Source of the DNA: Nematostella vectensis
Taxonomy: Eukaryota > Cnidaria > Anthozoa > Actiniaria > Edwardsiidae
Assembly: GCF_932526225.1 (NCBI RefSeq)
Contig: NC_064046.1
Coordinates: 9,077,719-9,141,718, forward strand
Direction: 5' to 3'
Length of the DNA: 64,000 nt
Shown: in pieces, positions 21,736 through 36,200 of the stretch
Numbering within the stretch: the first letter of the stretch is position 1
Layout: every line of letters starts with the position of its first letter
Position numbers and translations under genes: made by a program
Notes under the pieces: model-generated
The model's database searches: none
What the model was told of the DNA's origin: nothing
The model's input: the letters and a program-made list of their open reading frames with translations, nothing else

Positions 21736-22822
21736 TTTTGCTCAAATCCAAGACGGTGGCTATAATACACCGGGTAAACGCCCCCCCCCCCCCCCCCCTT
21801 ATTGAAGGCTTTTCAAATATTATTCTTTTTCCAAATGGTACCTATGGTTGAGCAAGCCACACCTCCCCCCCTCCTCAGTCCTCTGGTCCTATGATCTCCT
21901 GCCTGAGACTTTGTCAAAGTAAAGAAGCGCTTATAGAGAGTAATTACCTGCTTGCAATAAGCGTTTACTGCACTTTACGCGCAATTATAGAATCCTGCGT
22001 TGTCTTGCTTGTAGTATGCCGGTAAAGTGAAGAGTGAAAGCGATTTTTTTACTGGTTAACAAACCAATCGATTGGCTAGGACAAAATTTGGACGGCTGTT
22101 TATCCCGGCCAGACAAATTTTGTCCTCCTAGTGCGATTAGGCCCTAAGTTAACGCGCGAAAAAATGAAAACAGAAAAGTAACCTCAAAATTTACCTAGGG
22201 AGCTTTTTTGGACATATGCTCCATGACAAGAATGGAATTTTTTTGGTAGTATTAAAAACAATAGTAAAAGCATCAACTGTTATTTTTTCTTACTTTCTTT
22301 TTATAACTCAATTTACCTGGGGAATGGAAATTGGTTGGTTATATCATAAACAATAGTAGAAAAGCTTCAACTGTTATTTTTTCTTGATTTCTTTGTATGA
22401 ACGCTTGTTGAATAAATTAACTCCTCGAATTTGCATAACAACACGACAGCAGAAGATGGTACGCGTTTCTAGTCCACGAAAGTAGGGAACGAAAGAAAAT
22501 ATTATAATGCTTATAGAACGAGGGATGGATAGAAATAAATATAGGACGATTTAAGAATAACTTTCGTGGGAAAAAGTTTTGTGATGCTTATGAAGCGGAA
22601 GAATAAAGAACCGGAAGTTTTTAGTGCCGATAATAATTATCATGCATGGGGATTGTACTTTAAAATGTTATGAAAATATGATCTTGAAAAGCATATGAAC
22701 ATCAGAGAGACAAGAATATTTGATCAAATACCAGTATTTTCAAGAATTATATTGCATCCTTTCTTTTGGGAGTTTTAATCGTTATTTATAAGTTTTTGGT
22801 AGCGAGGCATTAAAACGTGAGT

Positions 22823-23379
22823 GTCGGCATTTGTTTATAATTAGGGTCAAGTGGGGGTCATATTTCGGCTTGTAAAAATGTCGGATTTTATTTGCCCCTA
22901 AATTTTATTTCACATATCAAAAGTAGAAATAATGCTCTTTTCGATGAATGCAAACATTTTTGCCAAATCCACATCTCATCGGCGATATTACACGATTATT
23001 TCGAGGCTTTTCAAAGTCATCTAAAAACATAAAATAAAATAAAATCGCGTAAAATAATAAGGTGCTGACAGAACAGCTTATCTTTCAGCCTGGGGGTTCC
23101 TTATTATCTATGCTTTAGGTTTATATAAGCTGCAGTTGTTTTATCACGCGTTGCGAACCGGTTTTTAGTCTTTTTTTAACAACCACGAAATTGTCTCAAA
23201 TCCGGGTGCGGGAGACGAAAAATTACTTTTCGGCTTCTATCGCCAAAAATATTTATCCAAATTGCTTCAAACTTTCACAGGATATCATGGTCACCCATAC
23301 CTATTACCAGTTTAATTTTGAGCTAGGGCACCCAAACATCATTTTTCCGAGAAATCTCGACGAACTCAGACCGCTGGTC
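22823..23379. repeat. Right terminal inverted repeat, 557 bp
   Basis: Inverted partner of 19341-19897; TTAA follows at 23380-23383. Immediately beyond it, 23472-23532 holds a small hairpin bounded by GGGGTCTAATTCT and AGAATTAGACCCC. Confidence 0.85.
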
Positions 23380-23383
23380 TTAA

Positions 23384-26300
23384 GGCCTGTTTCCATACGA
23401 TCACACACGATCGTAGAGTTTCCATACACTGTAATCAAGTGCGATAGCACGGTAGCCAGTCGGCTGTTTTGGGGGTCTAATTCTGAAATAAGCATGATTA
23501 ATATTATAATGGTTATTTTAGAATTAGACCCCAAATCCCGGAGTGAGGTGCGGTATCGCAGAATAGACAGTTTATACGATATAGGTCTGAACTGTACATA
23601 GCCACAATTTACTGTCAAGAGTGTATACATACATGTACATTGTATACACACACAGTATAAACTGTATATTCTTTAAAGTAGTCTCCTTTACATCAATTCA
23701 CAATAAACGGCTAGTATATATTCTGTATATTTAGATGTCAATAAACAGCTAGTTTATATTCTGTATATTTAGAACGAAGCAGCACTGAATCGATGTCTAT
23801 TCTGTCTATTTGTACACTTTATACGTCAACTTACTTGCAGGTTATGAACGACCTTGTAGATGCGATGTCACGCGAATAATATCATCTAGCCCCTGTCCTT
23901 TTAGATATGATAAATGCCTTGTAGGTCGTTGATATTTACTCTAGCAAGGGCGGTAGGAGCAGAGTTTGTTAGACTAAATTTTGATAATTAAACACAAAAT
24001 TCCATCTATTTTGGTTGAAATGTAGCCTGCTCGCAAGCGGTAATCGGTGTTATCATCCGCGGAAAACACTCTCCTTCCGGTCTCGTACCCAGACGCCACC
24101 ACAGGTAGCCCAGGCTCTGTCAATGAGTATAGTAATTTAAACAAATACATTAACTGTTAAGGAAAAAGGGCATTATCTCCCCTCCTCTCTGGTAATTCCT
24201 GGGCGTTTGACTCCCAACCCCACCCCTGGAATTTCAAATGGATATTTTCTGGAACTACACAATGGCATAAAATATCTTTTTGTTGTTGTTCTTTCGGGTG
24301 TGATAAGATTTTTATCATCAAACTATAAACTCCGTCTTGAATACCAGAAAAGACGTAACATAGGGCGAAACAATCATAAAATCCAATGTGTTGCGGAAGC
24401 AGTGCTGTTTTGGGGCCGTCAGTGCATTGCCCTTGCGGGACGGAGAAAACTGATCTGTTCCACGTTCCGCAGCCCGTTTTTTGCTGCCTGGAAAGATGTT
24501 AGACCGCTCGGTTGCTGGGAAAAAATCGTCCCTAATGGTTCTGCTGGCACATTTGTGGAGTCGAACTAGTTGCGCTGGGAATATTTTTGGGGCGCTGCAG
24601 CGGATGCTTGGGAAAAATATCGTCCCTATCGGTTATACGGGCAATTATTCATGTGCTAAAATTCCTAACCACTGCTGGCTGGGTAAAAAAATCAGGCCCG
24701 TAGCCAGGATTTTGAGCAGGTGGATACGTTTACCCATTTAGCGGACCATTTTCTCTTAGGTAGCTCGTCCTATCTCGCAGTGGTACTCAATTTTCTTTCA
24801 TTATAGAGTGGACTTTCTAGTCGAGCGGTGTGGTTTGTCCGAACCCGACGGGCCTGAGAATTCCTAACCAATGCTGCCTGGGGAAAAAAAGAATGATCAC
24901 TCCTTGGAAAAAGTAACGGATAGTTCTTTCCGAGCAATTTTTAAAATCGATATTTTCGGCAACAGAACATATTCAAACGAAATATGTCATTTTACCGTAA
25001 CGTGTTTCTGGAAGGGGGGCTCGTTGTAGGCCCTGTGAGGGAGAGTCCAGTACCAACAGCAAAGACGAGAAGCGTGCAAGTCGCCTATATGGAAATGTGG
25101 GGAACATTGTGACAGTTCAAAAAAAAAAAAAAGACGAAACGAAAGACCATGCACAGCAGTGCAGCATCCCCACGCTGATATGTTGCATTGTAAATTCTAC
25201 AAGCTGTGAAAGCGCGTTTCACTGCGACGCCTCCACAGGTATAACAACAGATCGTGCATAGGGCAAGAGAGGATATCAGCATTAACCTTATCCAATGTCT
25301 CTACGAAACACACTTCGACCTAGACGACGCGTACTTCGACCAGATCAAATGGTTAATCAGTTTGCGAGACAGCACCCTATGGGAATTAACTTGAATTACA
25401 GCTTGAAGATTGATATTGGCCAGAAGATAAGAATTCAGAAGCATATACTGTATAGTAACAGTCAAGAATGTGTATAGATGTGTGAGAGATTAAAGGGAAC
25501 AGCTCCACACGATAGAGTTCGATATTTTCCCTTTTTGGCTTGGTAGGTACACTTTTTTTTGGATTTCGCACACCCCAAGAAAACCCCAAGAAAAATCCCG
25601 GGTACGTACCTGCAAAATACCACATAAGGGAGAGAGATCAGGAAACACAACCAGACGCAAATAGATACCTTTATTCTGATTCTCCTGATCCATTTCCATG
25701 GTCTCGAAACACAAATTCTACTCCTTGAAGGCTTGTGAAACACTTGAATACAAAGCATTCTGGGAGATCCAGGGAAAAATTCACGAGGGGAGGGCCAGTC
25801 AACACTCCTCTCCCCAAAGTCAAACGGTTTCTTATAAGTCTTTTCAACTCAAAGCCAAAAAAATCAATTCCAGTTCATACAGACCCAGAACAGCAGTGTA
25901 AAAAGTACTAGTAAGGAACGATTCAAAATTCGTGTACCGTGTTTACTCAAACTTACAAGAAAACTCTTGTGTTACGCGGACTAATTTAACTTTTTTTTCG
26001 AAGGAAAATGCTTTGAAATATTAAAACTGCTTAATTTTGACTTTGTTCGGGTGAAAAATCAACATATTAAATTGTTTTATTAGTTTTACACTAGGCACTT
26101 CAATAACAAAATATTTATATTCACTTTGGAAAGCTAAATATTTCCCCCAAAACGAAATAAAGAGCATAAAAAATGTATTAAAGCGTTGGTGTAGTATGAG
26201 CCACTCTATATCCCCTCATTTTCATATTTTTAGTATGCAGGCTTTTTCCCCTACCAAAATCCACAAAGCCGGCAAAATCTAGCAGATTAATAATCTGCGA

Positions 26301-27279
26301 ACTGTCGCAGAGGCGTTTTTCATCGGCCAGCACTAAAATGGCTTACAATTACGCACCCTCTCCGCAAGTCGCTGACCAATTAACAACACCAAATGTTGTG
26401 TCGTTTGTTTCGTTTATTATGACGTAGCTAGTTGCGGTTTAGCAGTTGGAAATTATTGAAAGTAATTATGGCGAGATTAAAAATACATTAATTATGCATT
26501 TAACCTTTGGGAGAGATGTCTCGGAACATGTATCGGAATAATTGCAATGGGTCAATGCTGCGATAAAGACCATATAAGGCCTAGGACAATACAGTATAAC
26601 AAAACAATAATGATAATGGGATCCCTCAAGGGTTTCTACTTGGACCTCCCATACTCGTGGCTTTACGTTATCAAATCGCCAAACCAAATAAAAATCAGAT
26701 TAAATTTTCATAGTATATATTGATTGATATGATAAACGAAAAATAATGGTATCATTTTATAAATTATTACTATCGCCAAATTTTCATCAATTTGTTATTT
26801 TTAGAATTTAATTTCTAAAGACAAAATATATTAAAGAAACATCTAAAACCAGGTGATTTAGACTTCATTCACTAAAATCTATAGCAAATCTGACAAGAGC
26901 TTCCCCAAATCAACCGATGGAAATGAGTACTTTTTCACACTGCAACTTGGGATGACAAAATGAGACGGACTGGCTGACGGTAAACATGTCATTCTAACGT
27001 CTTTACTATGTATACTGAATGTGGTACTAGTTGCTAAACAGGAAACATTTAAGAGACGCGATCGACATGTCGCCTAGTTTATCCAGGCCTTTGCTGGATA
27101 ACTAGCTGAGAAACATTTTCGTGTCGACGCGCTCTAAAAAATTTCTCGCGCACTTCATGTTTTGGTGGTGGCTAATCTAGGAAACATTTAGGAGACATAT
27201 CGCACGCTGCATGTCGCGCTCGACATGTTGCCTAGTTTAGCCAGGCCAAAAATATTAAAAAAGAGGCGTTCGAACTTCG
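23384..27279. other. Gene-free region with transposon relics
   Basis: No host gene is recognised. A frame at 24207-24569 (+) contains CVAEAVLFWGRQCIALAGRR, which resembles the 'LFLARQGLALRGH' signature of hAT/ZMYM-type transposases; it is probably a short relic. A MITE relic lies at about 24694-24840, and a dispersed repeat at 25608-25900 has its inverted copy at 46258-46556. The stretch 26700-26900 is simply AT-rich. Confidence 0.45.
25608..25900 (+). repeat. Dispersed ~290-bp repeat, copy 1
   Basis: Shares long phrases, in opposite orientation, with 46258-46556: the CAAAATACCACATAAGGGAG block, ACCTTTATTCTGAT, GGCTTGTRA, GCATTCTGGGAGATCCAGGG, and AATTCACGAGGGGAGGGCCA followed by CACTCCTC. 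Both copies can be read as a fragment with KACE/KACK..., FWEIQGKIHEGR-like text, so they may derive from a coding transposon tail. The family is not identified. Confidence 0.65.
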
Positions 27280-30200
27280 TCATGTTGGGATATTTGTAAC
27301 GTTCCCTGTCCCCGGCAGAGTCATCGTGGAGTTCCTGGCCATGCCTTGTCCATTGACCGGGGCACAAATTCGGACAGCTACCGACGACATAAGAACAGCC
27401 AACGCAAGAACCAGCGGCAACGATCTTCGCATGAGCAACCGTATCTTCAGCTTTCGCGGCAAAAAGATTTTACCGCTGACCTCGATAAGCTGTTCATCGG
27501 GCGTATCCATGGAGATGTCATTCAATGACTCACTTTGTTCTTCCAAATTTTGAGAGTGAGAGAAATCTAAAAGATATTAACGGGGTGCATTAAAAGGAGG
27601 TTCTATGACTCATCACTAAATCTTATTTATTTCCAAATACACTGCATATTGTTCACTGGTATTTTAATCGAGTTTTGTACAAGATAAACTGGGTCGCAGG
27701 ACATTGTCGCCTCAAGGCTTCAAGAAATAGGCAGTCTCGTCCTTCAGTACGTCATGAATGACCCCAAGGTGAGTACTTCATGTACAGTTAGGGTTAGGGA
27801 GATAGTGACTTTCATGGGGTCACACACGACATGAAGTACTGACCTTCTCGAACCTTAAACACATAGGTATACAGCTTTGTTTAATATATTTTCGAGCTTG
27901 TATTGAATAATTTGTCTTCCAATGTTGACGGAAAACAATAAAAAGGGTATGGGCTGACAAGGGTTCTTTGACAAAATCTAACGAATCAGACATGCGCTAT
28001 AATAGGGGACTTTCGCTTAAGGTTGGTTCTCACTAGGACGCAGGCGTAAGCGGTAAGCGCAAGCGGAAGCGCAACACAAGTGAGAATCGGTCAAACACAT
28101 GCGGAAGCGCAAGAAAATCAAGCAGTTCGAAATTTGATAAATTTGATAAATTTTACATATTTTGATATATATAATAAGTTTTAGTTTTAGTACGTCTTTT
28201 GTTTTTCGAATAGGAGTGGTAGGTTCGCTCGTTTAGGCTTTTTTCTCTGTAATTGATGATCGGTAAGTAATGTAAATTAGAGTTAGAGCGTCATTTAATT
28301 ATATGCGTGATCGGGTAAAATGACACTAGATTCTGCGCGATGGTGCCATTGAAAATTATTGCTATTCACATTATTTGGATAGATGCGTCCATGATTCGAG
28401 CGATTTCGTTTAGCGCTATTTGTACACGTACGAATAAGCTCTGAGCACGCTGCTTATAAGAACAATCTAGTATCTCACCACTTTCTCCGTCGACAAACTG
28501 GTGTGATTGACAGTCGCCATTGGTAACAGCATCTCGGTGCGTAGCTGTCCTTTTGGCTGCCTAGAAAGAAAAGGCATGCATTTCTTCCATACACACCCTC
28601 CACATCTCCCTCAATTGAGACCCCGTCCCCACGTATCCGTTTTTGTTTGAAAACGCAACCTTTTTGATACGGCTACGGGTATCGTCCACACGGAAACGCG
28701 AAAACGATGACCGAAAACGGAACAATTTGAAAACGATCTCCAGAGTGGAACAATTTGAAAACGATACCCTTTCGGTGACGTAGGGACGGACGAAAACGGA
28801 ACCTTTCGAAAACGATGGCGTGATAGCTCAGGTCCAGTCCACTTGGCGCGCGAGTACGCATGCGCTGTAGAGCTTGTTATCGTTTTCGTATCGTTTTTGC
28901 GTTTTCGTGGGGACGGGTCGTATCAAAATGAAAACGCTTCGTGTGGACGCGGATCGTTTTTGAAAACGGAACAAAAAGGTTGCGTTTTCATACGAAAACG
29001 GATACGTGGGGACAGAGTCTAAGAGGAAAAAAGTCTAGTCCTACCCCCCTCTAGGGAATTTAAGCAGAGACAACAAGGGACCTTTAGCAAGAACGACGGC
29101 GACGGCGACGGACAACGAGATCGAAAATGATGTGTTCGCGCTTGGCGATCAATTATAGTTTAATTACAATGGAATAAGCAAAACATTATAGTCAGAGATA
29201 GATAAAAATAAACTAAGGACATAATTTCTACAGTAGCGAACGTGGTTAGACGAATTTACACGGCAAACGTCCGCGTCCTCAATTGAACGTCTGAAATTTA
29301 TCAGACCGAACACATTTTCACGTGCTGCTATTGAATTCTGAATCAAATCCCATTGTTTTCTGCCGTCCTCGTCTAAAATGAACGGCGACGGCAAAAATCA
29401 ATTGAGAACTCAAAGGAACCAGACGTGAAATGTACTTTGAAAGGGATTCTGTCTTATCATACATTTCAGTCGTTTTCTTTCAAACTACAACGTGAAAACT
29501 GCAAGTTTCACGATCTAGCGAGGACGGGGAAGTGTGCGCTGAAAACTAGACTATCCTTGTTCACTGTGTTAGAAGTAAGATTCTAGGCTTTCTTTTGGTT
29601 TGGGGGGACTACAAAAACTAGTTGAAAATTGAGCGCAAAGCATGAAAGCTTTTTTTGGGGAGGATACCTTCTCCTCTTCTCTCCTGTCTCAATTCTTACT
29701 TCCCACTAACTGTTTGGTACAGCAGCCTTTTCCAACCCTCTCCCCCCCCCCCCCCCCTTAAGTTGATTGTGTTACCATGGTCTTTATTACTTCGCCGCCA
29801 TCGCAGAGAAAGTATTGACGTCATATACACTTTAATTTTTCGGGTTTAAAAATTAGCCACCTAGCCGAGAGACAACATATTTGATTAACGAAAAAGTATT
29901 TGTAGAACGTCGAGACTTTATCCGGGGTGTCCTCAAAGTAATGTAAACGACGGTAATGCTTACCAGGTCTGCTTGCCTTTGCCAATTCGTGCGATAAAGC
30001 AAAGTCCCGTATAGTGTGACCTGGAAGAGAAAGCATTGAAGTACATGTGACATGAATAAACGGCACCCCTCACCCAAGCTTGCGTAGCGGCGTTTGTTTC
30101 ATGAGTTTGATTTTCGTTCGCTGCGTTACGCTTTTTTCGTTGCGTTCCGTTTTTTTTTTTGCACCCCACCCCCCCGCGACCCAAATTCAACAGCCCTAGT

Positions 30201-33200
30201 TTCGAGCTACATAAAACACAAACAAACCGCCGCTACACAAGCTACCACTCCCCCACAAACACATAAAGAGATTGCATTGAAATGTGGTTTCTTGTATGTT
30301 CTGAGGGCAAGGGGCGAATCGAGGATGGGTGGGGGAGGGGGAAGGGGGATACCAGTACAAAAACATATAGTGAGAGGTTTTAAGCTCCCGTATATTTATT
30401 CTAAAGTTTTAGTACAAAGATGGTGAGGGGGAAGCATCGGCTGCCATGCCCCCCCTTGATTTTTCGCTTAAAGAAGGCCAATCACTCCGCCATTCTATGC
30501 TCCCGCTCAATGGCGAGTCACACAAAGCATCCATTTCCATCGGCGAATTCAAGCAAGTAACCAAGATACTTTCAATCAAATATCGTCAATAACAAATCAG
30601 ACTTTATTTGTAGATTGTTATTTTAAAGTTTCCTTACGAATAAACCGCTTTATTTTCAATGATAAACAATACAAACTGAGTGGGTGATCGACATACTTTC
30701 ATCGGCTAATTCAAGCAAGTAACCAAGATACTTTCAATCAAATATCGTCAATAACAAATCAGACTTTATTTGTAGATTGTTATTTTAAAGTTTCCTTACG
30801 AATAAACCGCTGTATTTTCAATGATAAACAATACAAACTGAGTGGGTGATCGACAAAGGCAATGGTGAGCGAGGAGTATCACACAACACACTGACCTGCG
30901 TAGCCAAACCCACAGCGAGGCCGCACCAAAAACCTACCGAAACACCAATCGATTTTAGGAAATACAACAAGTTAAAACGTGGGGGGAGGGGGGGCTTAGC
31001 AATTGCCACAAGGGGTAGTGCCTTAGCCTCCTTGCAGGCATCTCGAGTGTTTTTTACGACTTTTTACGAATTGGGGTTCCTGTGGCGAACTGAACTGGAA
31101 CCGGAAGCCGGAAGAGGGCAGGAGAGAAATAAAATAAAATCGCTTTTTTCACTATCCCAGGCCCACTTTTTCTTGAATACGCCACAGGAAGCCCGAAATA
31201 GAAAAAAAGCTTTTTTCCACTCGAGACGCCTGCGAAGAGGCTTGTCCTGCCTAAGGGGCGGAAAAAATGTGGTGGTCCCCAAAACAAGAACAATGCGTAT
31301 GCAAAGCCCTGATCCATTGAACCGTGTTCGCTCATCCAACCTAATATTACTCGTAGTTGCGAGTTTATGTCTTCCGTGATCATGGTATTACAAAGAGATG
31401 AGAAGGCGGGATGAGACTTCAACTTATTATTCCTCGGTTGCGGGGACACTTAATCAATAAATTCCCCTCGTGCCATGCTATAACTTATGATAATATGCTT
31501 ACCAAGTGAATGCGATGAATACATAATGAAACTTCTTGTCGATTACGTAACAATCTCCGATGATTTTTAACGGAAAACGCGAAAAATATTTTAAAATATT
31601 GAAAGCAGTGTGTCTATTGGAAGTTTTTTGGAGAATATGATTGTTAATTTAGAGCGGATGGCATGTTAAATCTCTCGGATTCTAATAGATTATTTTTTTT
31701 TTAACGGTTGAGGTTCCCGTCGGACCTCCGGAAGTAGACTGGTGACAATGCGGCTTTAACAAGTATATCTAGATGGCCAACGAATACATAATCAAAACAA
31801 TTTAAATAACTATCTTGAACATGTTAATTTGTTAATACTTACCAAGTAAATCTAGATGGGCAATGAATGTTAGTGTGATACCAAGTGGAAGAGCTATTAT
31901 GAAATAGGTTATGACATTGAGCACAAGACCAATCTTCTGGCGTCCAGAGCCGCGTATGATCCCTGCCATGACACCTTGAGAAGCATCAAAGACTAGGAAG
32001 GTGCCTACGATAGGGAGGGTCTGGATGGTAAGGTTAATCACCTCTCTGGAAAGAAACAGTGATTTTAAAACCTGAATAACATCAGTTGAACCTTATTAAG
32101 AAAACAATGGGGCGAATACAAGGGGGGGGGTTGGGTGGATATCCACCCCCCTTTTTAGTAAAAAAATCACTTTGTTTGAAGAAAATAAATGTCTGAGGAA
32201 CGGAAGGTGCTGTCAATGTGCCTTTGCCTGCTTGACTTTTCTGACGCGACAAATTTCAGTGTGATGTAATTTAAGATCTTTGTGATTTACACAGGACAAC
32301 TGGATCAGTTATAAGCCATCTATCTGGCCATTATCCACACCCTATTTTGAAATCCTAGATCCGCCCCTAAAGAAACCTTTGAAATGAAATGAATGTTATG
32401 ACAAAATGTCCGTTATATGTTGGTGGCTTATATAAAGGTACCCATTATATGAAGATGCCCATTATATAAAGGTGTCTGTTAATTAAATGCAGCTGTCCAT
32501 TATATGAAGGTGTCTGTTTACGAAGGTGTCCATTATATGAAGATATGTCCATTATATAAAGGTGTCTGTTAAATGAAGGTGACCATTATATGAAGGTGTC
32601 AGTTATATGATCACGGTGTCCATTGAAGGTGAAGGTGTCTGTTAAATGAAGGTGACCATTATATGAAGGTGTCAGTTATATGATCACGGTGTCCATTGAA
32701 GGTGAAGGTGTCCAGCCAGTTTGGATACATAGATAGCAAGCGAGACCTTCAGAATGACTGACCAACCCACTAACTGACCAAACGATTGATGGACAGACTG
32801 ACAAACAAACTGGCTAGCTGACCAACTGACTGATCAACAGATGGATAGAATGACTGACTGACTGACCAACCACCTAGACCTACATATGGTCGGACGGACA
32901 GAAAAAGTCTTTTACCACACTTCAATAATCTCATATTAATGAATTTTCTAGTCCTACCTGTCATCTGTGAAGGCCAATACTATATATTTCCTCGCACATA
33001 CAACACAAATGGCTACCAGTGCAGAGAAGGCAACTAAAAAGTAAATAAAAAAGTGATTATATTAAAACACTGGATTACAAGTGTTCACATCTGGTGTTAG
33101 AGGACCCCAGTCATGCCGATTCTCTGAGAATGGTATAGGAGCGATTTTCTAAGAAGTTTTTCCAAGAAATTCCTGATGCAATGCATGCTATTGTGACCAT

Positions 33201-36200
33201 GGTTTTGGTCAAGCTATCGAATCCAATTTTGGTGCACACAACCCGGCTGTGTACACGCCTGATTTACTTATAATATGGTAAAAGCTTTGGTATTGTGTAA
33301 GAATAGCATACTGTTAGGCTTTCTAACAATTTCATGGCTGGCCACTCTAGCGCACATTTTCCTAAAAGAAATAAATCATAAATCTTTATCTTACTGGTGA
33401 TGATGAGAGATACTTTGGTGACGAGTTTGGCTCTGTCCGGTTGGTTGGACCCTAGAGCCATCCCCACACTAACTGTCGCAGCCAAACCAGTACCTATAGG
33501 TAGCTTACAAAGGAAATAAATTATATGAAGTTACTAAATATGTATGGCAAAAAGGAAGTAAAGCAAGTATATAAAAGGTGTAAAGTAAACACAAGATAAA
33601 AAGTTTTTAATGTTTATCAATAGTTCGACTGAGATTCATTATGGACCAACTTGTTCCAAAAAAGCATTGCTATGTAAGATTGTCACGAAGGGTGAAATTT
33701 ATTCTGAAGAAATGTATTCTGATGTAACATATCAGCTTTCATATGGGGAAGGCAATAGTTAATATAAATGTTACAAATCAGACATTAAAAAGATTTGCCA
33801 ACGGTTTAAACATGAGAATCAGTGTAGCAATAGAGCAACACTTCCTTCATGTGACTTTCCTAAATAATATTAAACATTTCCCTGTGTAGCTGAGTAACCC
33901 ACCCCTCTGTTGTAGAATGTTATTTTGAAATTGAACTATACCATAAAAGAAATTGTTGCCAGCTGAAAAAGGATGCCATGAGCTGCTACATTACTATCAT
34001 CAATTCTGCCTATAATAAAAAAGATATTTTTTAAATATTAAATGGCAAAGTATAACAATTGCAACTTTCAGCTCTGCTGTTAAGAGGCAGCAGTGTGTAT
34101 TTTCACATTGTTGTAGCTTGTTGTAGTAGCTTTCACTGGTAAAAGAGGTTTTGTACCTAAGAGAAACGATCCAATTTCAAAGCTCCACCATTCCACACAA
34201 ATCATCATCATTCCAGGCACAGCCAGACCAATGAACTGCCTCCAGTCATCAAGACAACTGAAGGACCAGCCTAAAAGCAAGAAGGACATATTCAGGACAA
34301 GAAGGGAAAGGATGGAGGAGTATGTGAAAACAACTGTGCAGAATAGACAGGGGTATATAGCCAGCCTCCCCATAGATTCATCCTTGAGTTGAAAGGTTGA
34401 CTTAAGAGGGGTTGTCTAGGCGACTATCCATGCCGCATTTTGATGGATCTCTGGTAATCGTTTGTATCCCCCAACCACTATTTCTGATCATTTTCTAATT
34501 TTTCCACCCACCCATTAAAGGGTGTTGGTCCTTCAGTAAGCTGTATGGAGCCGCTGTTCAAAAGTGAGTTGTCTAGGGACTTTGTTGATTTTTGTCCAAT
34601 GATACATGAAAAATGTGAGCAAGATGCGCTCTACCCTTATTTTCAGGGATTTTAGAGGGGTAGGTAAGGGAGAAGTATTAACCCTTAAGGGGGTATGATA
34701 CCCAAGACAACAAAAATTTTAAGCAAAAGACTTAGCAGTTTTATTATTTCACATATCATTAACCTCATTGAGACTAATCATTCGATACCAATTTTGGCAG
34801 TTACTGTTGCTATGGTAACCAAGCCACACCCAAAATACATGATTTTAATGCTCTTACGGTAACAGCTCTAGCTCTGAAATTATAATTGGAACACAAACCA
34901 AACTAAGGATATTCATTGCTAATACCTCAAACTATGTAATGAACCTAAAATTGCTATATAGTTGACATAAATGGAAAATTATCAAGTAAACAAACAAAAA
35001 GCTTATAATTTTTACCAGCATTCTTTGGTAAAAAGCCTTCATATTACTAAGCATTGTAAAAATTTTCAAGGTTTTTGAGGTTCATTACACTACTACACTA
35101 TCAATAATTATTCCTGCCAAATTTCATGCAATAATATTAAAAACACAGGAACTAGTGAGTGTTATGCTGAGCCATACATTAACGGAATTAATTCTTGGGT
35201 ATCATACCCCCTTAACCCTCTTAGGACAAAAAGCATAAGGACCCTAGAAAGGGGGAGAGAAAAAGGTAATTCTTAAAAGTTGTGACATACTTCCTACACA
35301 AGGATGGCCAGCTCCCCAACACTCACCCTTTATAGTATGTGTCACCCCCTAAAAGCCCCACCCTCCTATAGTAAATAGTATCCCTTACCCCATCTCCCAA
35401 GGTCTCACCCTCCATGGTAAGTGTTACCTTTCCAAGTCAAATGGGGTATTTTTCTTATTAAGTGTCCCTTCAAGGGCTCAACCTTCTATACTGTTACCCA
35501 TCACCCTCTCCTCAAGTGTAATTGTTACCCTTACCCCCGTCTCCCAAGGGCTCACTCTTCTATAGAGTTACCTTTCCAAGTCAAGTGGTGTATTTTCCTT
35601 ATATAGATGTACACCAACAGCAATACAGAGAAGAGATAGTAGTTCACATAGAATGATATTGCTATGCCACTAGAAAAAAAGTAGACAATGAAAGATTAAA
35701 CAATGTTTGGATAAAGAAAATGCAAGTAGTAGAAAATAGCAGTAGAATTCTAGTAAAGCTATGACAACCCAATTAATAAAAATGTTTGTTCTCTTTGGCA
35801 AAATAAAAGAAATAGTTGTCTGTGGATATCCTCATATTATTTGTTATTATTATCATTATTATTGTTGTTGTTGTTATCGTTATCATTATCATTATTATTA
35901 TTATTAATAGATAGCTGTGGGTTCGACTGTACCTTATTCCTAGATGAAGAGTTAATACCAATAAATAGTTGATGCCAATTGCGCAGCAAAACACCACCAT
36001 TCCAATATATAGCACTGGTTGCATTATGCCCTGCACTTGTAAATATCGCTGCAATAGTGTCTGTCCAAAAATGCCCTAAAATGGAACACATATTTCCAGC
36101 TAATAATGCAAAAAGCAAAATGCAGAACGGACTTACTGAAAGACATATTCTATATCATTTTAAAAACAATGAGAATGAATTCAGTTGAGGTTTCTACTTA

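Larger units (their letters stand above)
19341..23379. mobile_element. 4.04-kb DNA transposon with 557-bp terminal inverted repeats and TTAA target duplication
   Basis: Two arms of the same length, 19341-19897 and 22823-23379, are inverted copies with scattered differences (roughly one in ten to fifteen bases). The outer ends read GACCAGCGGTCTGAG and its near-complement. TTAA lies immediately outside both ends (19337-19340 and 23380-23383). A TTAA duplication is typical of piggyBac and Kolobok elements; the very long terminal repeats and the absence of a piggyBac transposase favour a Kolobok-like or unnamed group (inference). The interior carries remains of a zinc-finger gene on the minus strand and a second repeat element nested at 21026-21396. 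Confidence 0.85.

Noticed and set aside
19266-23601. Paired ORFs beginning MSQIRVRETKNYF as a candidate duplicated gene
   Set aside because: Both lie in the two terminal inverted repeats; no conserved full-length frame and no stop-free extension shared by both.
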